Origin: Gammaproteobacteria bacterium | GTDB taxonomy: Bacteria; Pseudomonadota; Gammaproteobacteria; Chromatiales; Chromatiaceae | Direction of reading: 5' to 3' | Length of the DNA stretch: 7,055 bases | Assembly (NCBI GenBank): GCA_019136395.1 | Contig: JAGVUH010000439.1 | Span: 1-7,055 of the forward strand | Shown here: positions 4,781 through 7,055 of the stretch, one piece after another | How positions within the stretch are numbered: position 1 is the stretch's first letter | Layout: every line of letters begins with the position of its first letter | Position numbers and translations under genes: made by a program | Notes under the pieces: model-generated | What the model saw: only the letters and a program-made list of their open reading frames with translations | Told to the model about the DNA's origin: nothing | The model's database searches: none

Positions 4781-7055
4781 AGACGGCCTTGGGGCCGGGC
4801 GGTGCGGGGTTCATCCCTTCCAGGGCCTCCAGGGCCTCACGGAAGCGCAGCCGCCGGATCCTGGCGGCGACCGGGGCATAGGCGGCGGCCAGGGGGGTGT
4901 CCGCCAGCAGGGCCTCCAGGGCGTCACTGGTGCGCTTGGCGTCATAGCGGTTGCTGGCCAGTTGCTGGGCCAGGTCCGTCAGCAGCCGCTCCAGCCGGGG
5001 ATCGGCCCCGACCCCGGCGGAGGGGGTTCTGGTGCCTGAAACGGCGGGGGTTTGGGTGGCGTTCGCGGCGCTGGCCGCCGAGGCCTGGGGGGCGCCGGTC
5101 CCGCGCGGTGGCCAGGGACTGAGGGCGCCCAGCAGGTCCGCCAGGGTCCGTTCAAAGGTCTGGCGGGGATCGGCAAGATCCTGGTCGCGGGGCTCGGGGT
5201 GCTTGAGGGCCGTTTCAAACCGCTGGCAGGCGTCCATCAGGTGCATGGCGCAGACGCTGCCGGCGGAACCCTTGAGTTGGTGCAGGGCGCGGGCGGCCGC
5301 GGGGTGATCGCCCCGGGCGAGGCAGGCGGCGATGGTCTCGGCCTGGCCCCTGGCCCCGCTGGCGAATTGGCCGAGGACGGTGAGGAAGAATTCCGGATCA
5401 TCCTCGAACTGGCGCCGGGCCCGTTCCCGGTCGATGCCGGGGAGGTCGGGAAAGCCGCCGCTAGCCTCCCCGGGAGTCATCCCCGCTTCCCCGGCCGGGG
5501 CCGTGGCGGGCCAGGCCTGGTCCCCGGGGGGCTCAAGCCGATCCCCGCGAGGCTCAAGTAGATCCCTGGGAGGCCCAAGCTGATCCCTAGGGGGCTCGAC
5601 CTGGGAGATCCAGCGCGCCAGGACCGACGCGAGCTGGTCCATGTCCACCGGTTTGGGGACGAAATCGCTGACCCCGGCATCGAACATCTGGCGCTGCTCC
5701 TCCCGCAGCACCCCGGCGCTGAAGGCGATGACCGGCAGCTTGGTCAGGCCGAGTTGTTCCCGGATGCGGCGGGTGGCCGCAAAGCCGTCCAGTACCGGCA
5801 TCTGCATGTCCATGAGCACGGCGTCGAAGCCCCGGGGATCCCGTTCGAGTCGGTGCAGGGCCTGCTGACCATCGCTGACCAGGGCAGGAATGGCGCCCTC
5901 CCGCTGCAGAAAGCGGTCGATGACATCCAGATTGATCTGGCTGTCGTCGGCGACCAGGATGCGCGCCCCGGCCAGCCGCGGGCCTGGTCGGGTCAGGGCG
6001 CGGACGGCCGGCGCCGCGGCGCGTGCCGGGAAACCCCGGCCCAACTCCAGTTCGAACCAGAAGTTACTGCCGGCCTCCGGGCGGCTCTCGACGCCGATGC
6101 GGCCGCCCATCAGCTCCACCAGCCGCTTGCAGATGGAGAGACCCAGGCCGGTGCCGCCAAACCGCCGGGTGGTGCTGCCATCGGCCTGGGTGAAGGGCGC
6201 GAAGAGCTTGGCCTGGGTCTCGGCATCCAGTCCGATACCCGTGTCGCGGACCTCAAAGCGCAACCGCACCCGATCCGCCCACTCCTCCAGGAGGCGGACG
6301 TTCAGCCGGACCTCGCCGTGACTGGTGAACTTGATGGCATTGCCCGCCAGGTTCACCAGGACCTGTTCGATGCGCAGACTGTCGCCCACCAGGGCCGCGT
6401 CCAGGACGGGGGCCTGGACCCGCCAGTCGAGGCGCTTGTCCAGGGCCAGGGGGGCCATGAGGGTGCCGATCTGCTGGAGGAGGTTGTCGAGGACGAAGGG
6501 CTGCTGGTCGATGCGCAGGGCCCCGGCCTCGATGCGGGAGAGATCGAGGATGTCGTTGAGGATGCCCAGCAGGCTGCGGCCCGCGGCACGGATCCGTTCC
6601 AGCATGTCGCGCTGGCGATCGCTCCAGGCCTCGCCTTCCAGCAACTGGGCCATGCCGAGGACGGCGTTGAGGGGGGTGCGGATCTCATGGCTCATGTTGG
6701 CCAGGAAGGCCGTCTTGGCGCGATCGGCGGCCTCGGCCCGCTCCCGGGCCTGGCGTTGCTCGGTGACGTCGACCTGGATGCCGATCAGGCGCCGCGGCGT
6801 GCCGTCGTCGTCCCGCAGGGCCTTGGCCAGGGCCAGGACCCAGACGTAGTGACCGTCCTTGTGCCGCAGGCGATGGATGTTCTCGTAGACCTCCGTGGCG
6901 CCGCTGAGGTGGGCCGCCACCAGGTCCTTGGAGCGGGCCAGGTCGTCGGGGTGGACGCGGGACTCCCATTCCCGGCCCTCGGCGCTCAGGTCGTCGGGGC
7001 CATAGCCAAGGATGGCCTTCCAGCGTTCGGAGGTGAAGAGGTGGTTGGTGGCGAT
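4767..7055 (-). CDS. Hybrid sensor histidine kinase, PAS-HisKA-HATPase-REC-HPt (N-terminus beyond the right edge)
   Basis: The reading frame is open to the last base of the window, so the 762 residues seen are a C-terminal part. In window numbering, residues 1-100 are a PAS_3-type domain ([19 protein letters not shown]). The HisKA domain has H123 in [14 protein letters not shown]. The HATPase_c domain (about 225-335) has N239, DTGIG and GGTGLGLS. The receiver domain (about 365-480) has D370/D371, phospho-acceptor D416 (VLMDMQMP) and K468. A linker with a four-fold heptad repeat (488-515) leads to an HPt domain with H592 in [11 protein letters not shown] proline/alanine linker and a conserved-looking helical tail (about 690-752) end the protein. 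All phosphorelay residues (H-D-H) are present, so it should be active and pass phosphate to an unseen response regulator. A GTG at 6920 sits inside the PAS domain and is not the start. It lies upstream of ppsR on the same strand, 229 bases away, so a shared operon is doubtful. Confidence 0.93.
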   Translation of the reverse strand: MATNHLFTSERWKAILGYGPDDLSAEGREWESRVHPDDLARSKDLVAAHLSGATEVYENIHRLRHKDGHYVWVLALAKALRDDDGTPRRLIGIQVDVTEQRQARERAEAADRAKTAFLANMSHEIRTPLNAVLGMAQLLEGEAWSDRQRDMLERIRAAGRSLLGILNDILDLSRIEAGALRIDQQPFVLDNLLQQIGTLMAPLALDKRLDWRVQAPVLDAALVGDSLRIEQVLVNLAGNAIKFTSHGEVRLNVRLLEEWADRVRLRFEVRDTGIGLDAETQAKLFAPFTQADGSTTRRFGGTGLGLSICKRLVELMGGRIGVESRPEAGSNFWFELELGRGFPARAAAPAVRALTRPGPRLAGARILVADDSQINLDVIDRFLQREGAIPALVSDGQQALHRLERDPRGFDAVLMDMQMPVLDGFAATRRIREQLGLTKLPVIAFSAGVLREEQRQMFDAGVSDFVPKPVDMDQLASVLARWISQVEPPRDQLGPPRDLLEPRGDRLEPPGDQAWPATAPAGEAGMTPGEASGGFPDLPGIDRERARRQFEDDPEFFLTVLGQFASGARGQAETIAACLARGDHPAAARALHQLKGSAGSVCAMHLMDACQRFETALKHPEPRDQDLADPRQTFERTLADLLGALSPWPPRGTGAPQASAASAANATQTPAVSGTRTPSAGVGADPRLERLLTDLAQQLASNRYDAKRTSDALEALLADTPLAAAYAPVAARIRRLRFREALEALEGMNPAPPGPKAVSLPD
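5519..5602 (-). repeat. Four 21-bp tandem repeats encoding a heptad linker
   Basis: Four adjacent 21-base units begin at 5519, 5540, 5561 and 5582, with plus-strand consensus near GATCCCyrGGrGGCTCAAG plus two bases. In the kinase frame they encode [21 protein letters not shown] and PPGDQAW. These lie between the receiver and HPt domains. The unit length is a multiple of three, so copy-number change would keep the frame. Copies differ at several bases, so the expansion is not recent. Confidence 0.8.

Noticed and set aside
3302..5122. A 606-codon plus-strand open frame
   Set aside because: It lies antisense to ppsR, the intergenic gap and the end of the kinase gene. Its translation is low-complexity, rich in G, A, R and Q, with no domain. 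It is explained by high GC content opposite real codons.
6918..6920. GTG as the start of the hybrid kinase
   Set aside because: The 45 codons upstream to the window edge stay open and complete the PAS domain (including HPDDL), so the gene begins beyond the window.

Overview
The window is GC-rich and its genes and intergenic gaps look bacterial. It carries the photosynthesis repressor PpsR/CrtJ together with a bacteriophytochrome that has no kinase domain. That pairing points to an anoxygenic phototrophic proteobacterium. A purple bacterium, possibly a gammaproteobacterial purple sulfur bacterium (Chromatiaceae-like), is the best guess, but this is inferred from gene content and composition. 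No bch, crt, puf or other photosynthesis structural gene lies inside the window.

Layout, left to right. Positions 1-63 may be the last 20 codons of a plus-strand gene that enters from the left. Positions 64-237 are a non-coding leader with small inverted repeats. Positions 238-834 (+) encode a GDT1/TMEM165 (UPF0016) family cation transporter, probably a Mn2+/Ca2+ exporter. A convergent gap (835-953) holds hairpins that may terminate transcription. The rest is one minus-strand block, read right to left. First comes a large hybrid sensor histidine kinase (PAS-HisKA-HATPase-REC-HPt) that runs off the right edge (4767 to beyond 7055). Next is a 229-base GC-rich gap with degenerate repeats and a candidate promoter-operator. 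Then come ppsR (stop at 3161) and bphP (954-3164).

How the genes fit together. ppsR and bphP overlap by four bases (ATGA) and are almost certainly co-transcribed and translationally coupled. The phytochrome has a full PAS-GAF-PHY photosensory core with the biliverdin cysteine. Its C-terminus is a PAS domain followed by a degenerate dimerisation-type two-helix segment with no phospho-acceptor histidine and no ATPase. This is the architecture of Bradyrhizobium and Rhodopseudomonas BphP1, which relieve PpsR repression by direct protein contact under far-red light. The likely circuit is light-controlled anti-repression of photosynthesis genes.

A palindrome of the PpsR-box type (TGTCA-N8-TGACG) sits over the ppsR start region, which suggests autorepression of the operon. 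The upstream hybrid kinase may be an independent phosphorelay or an added input. Its partner cannot be seen here.
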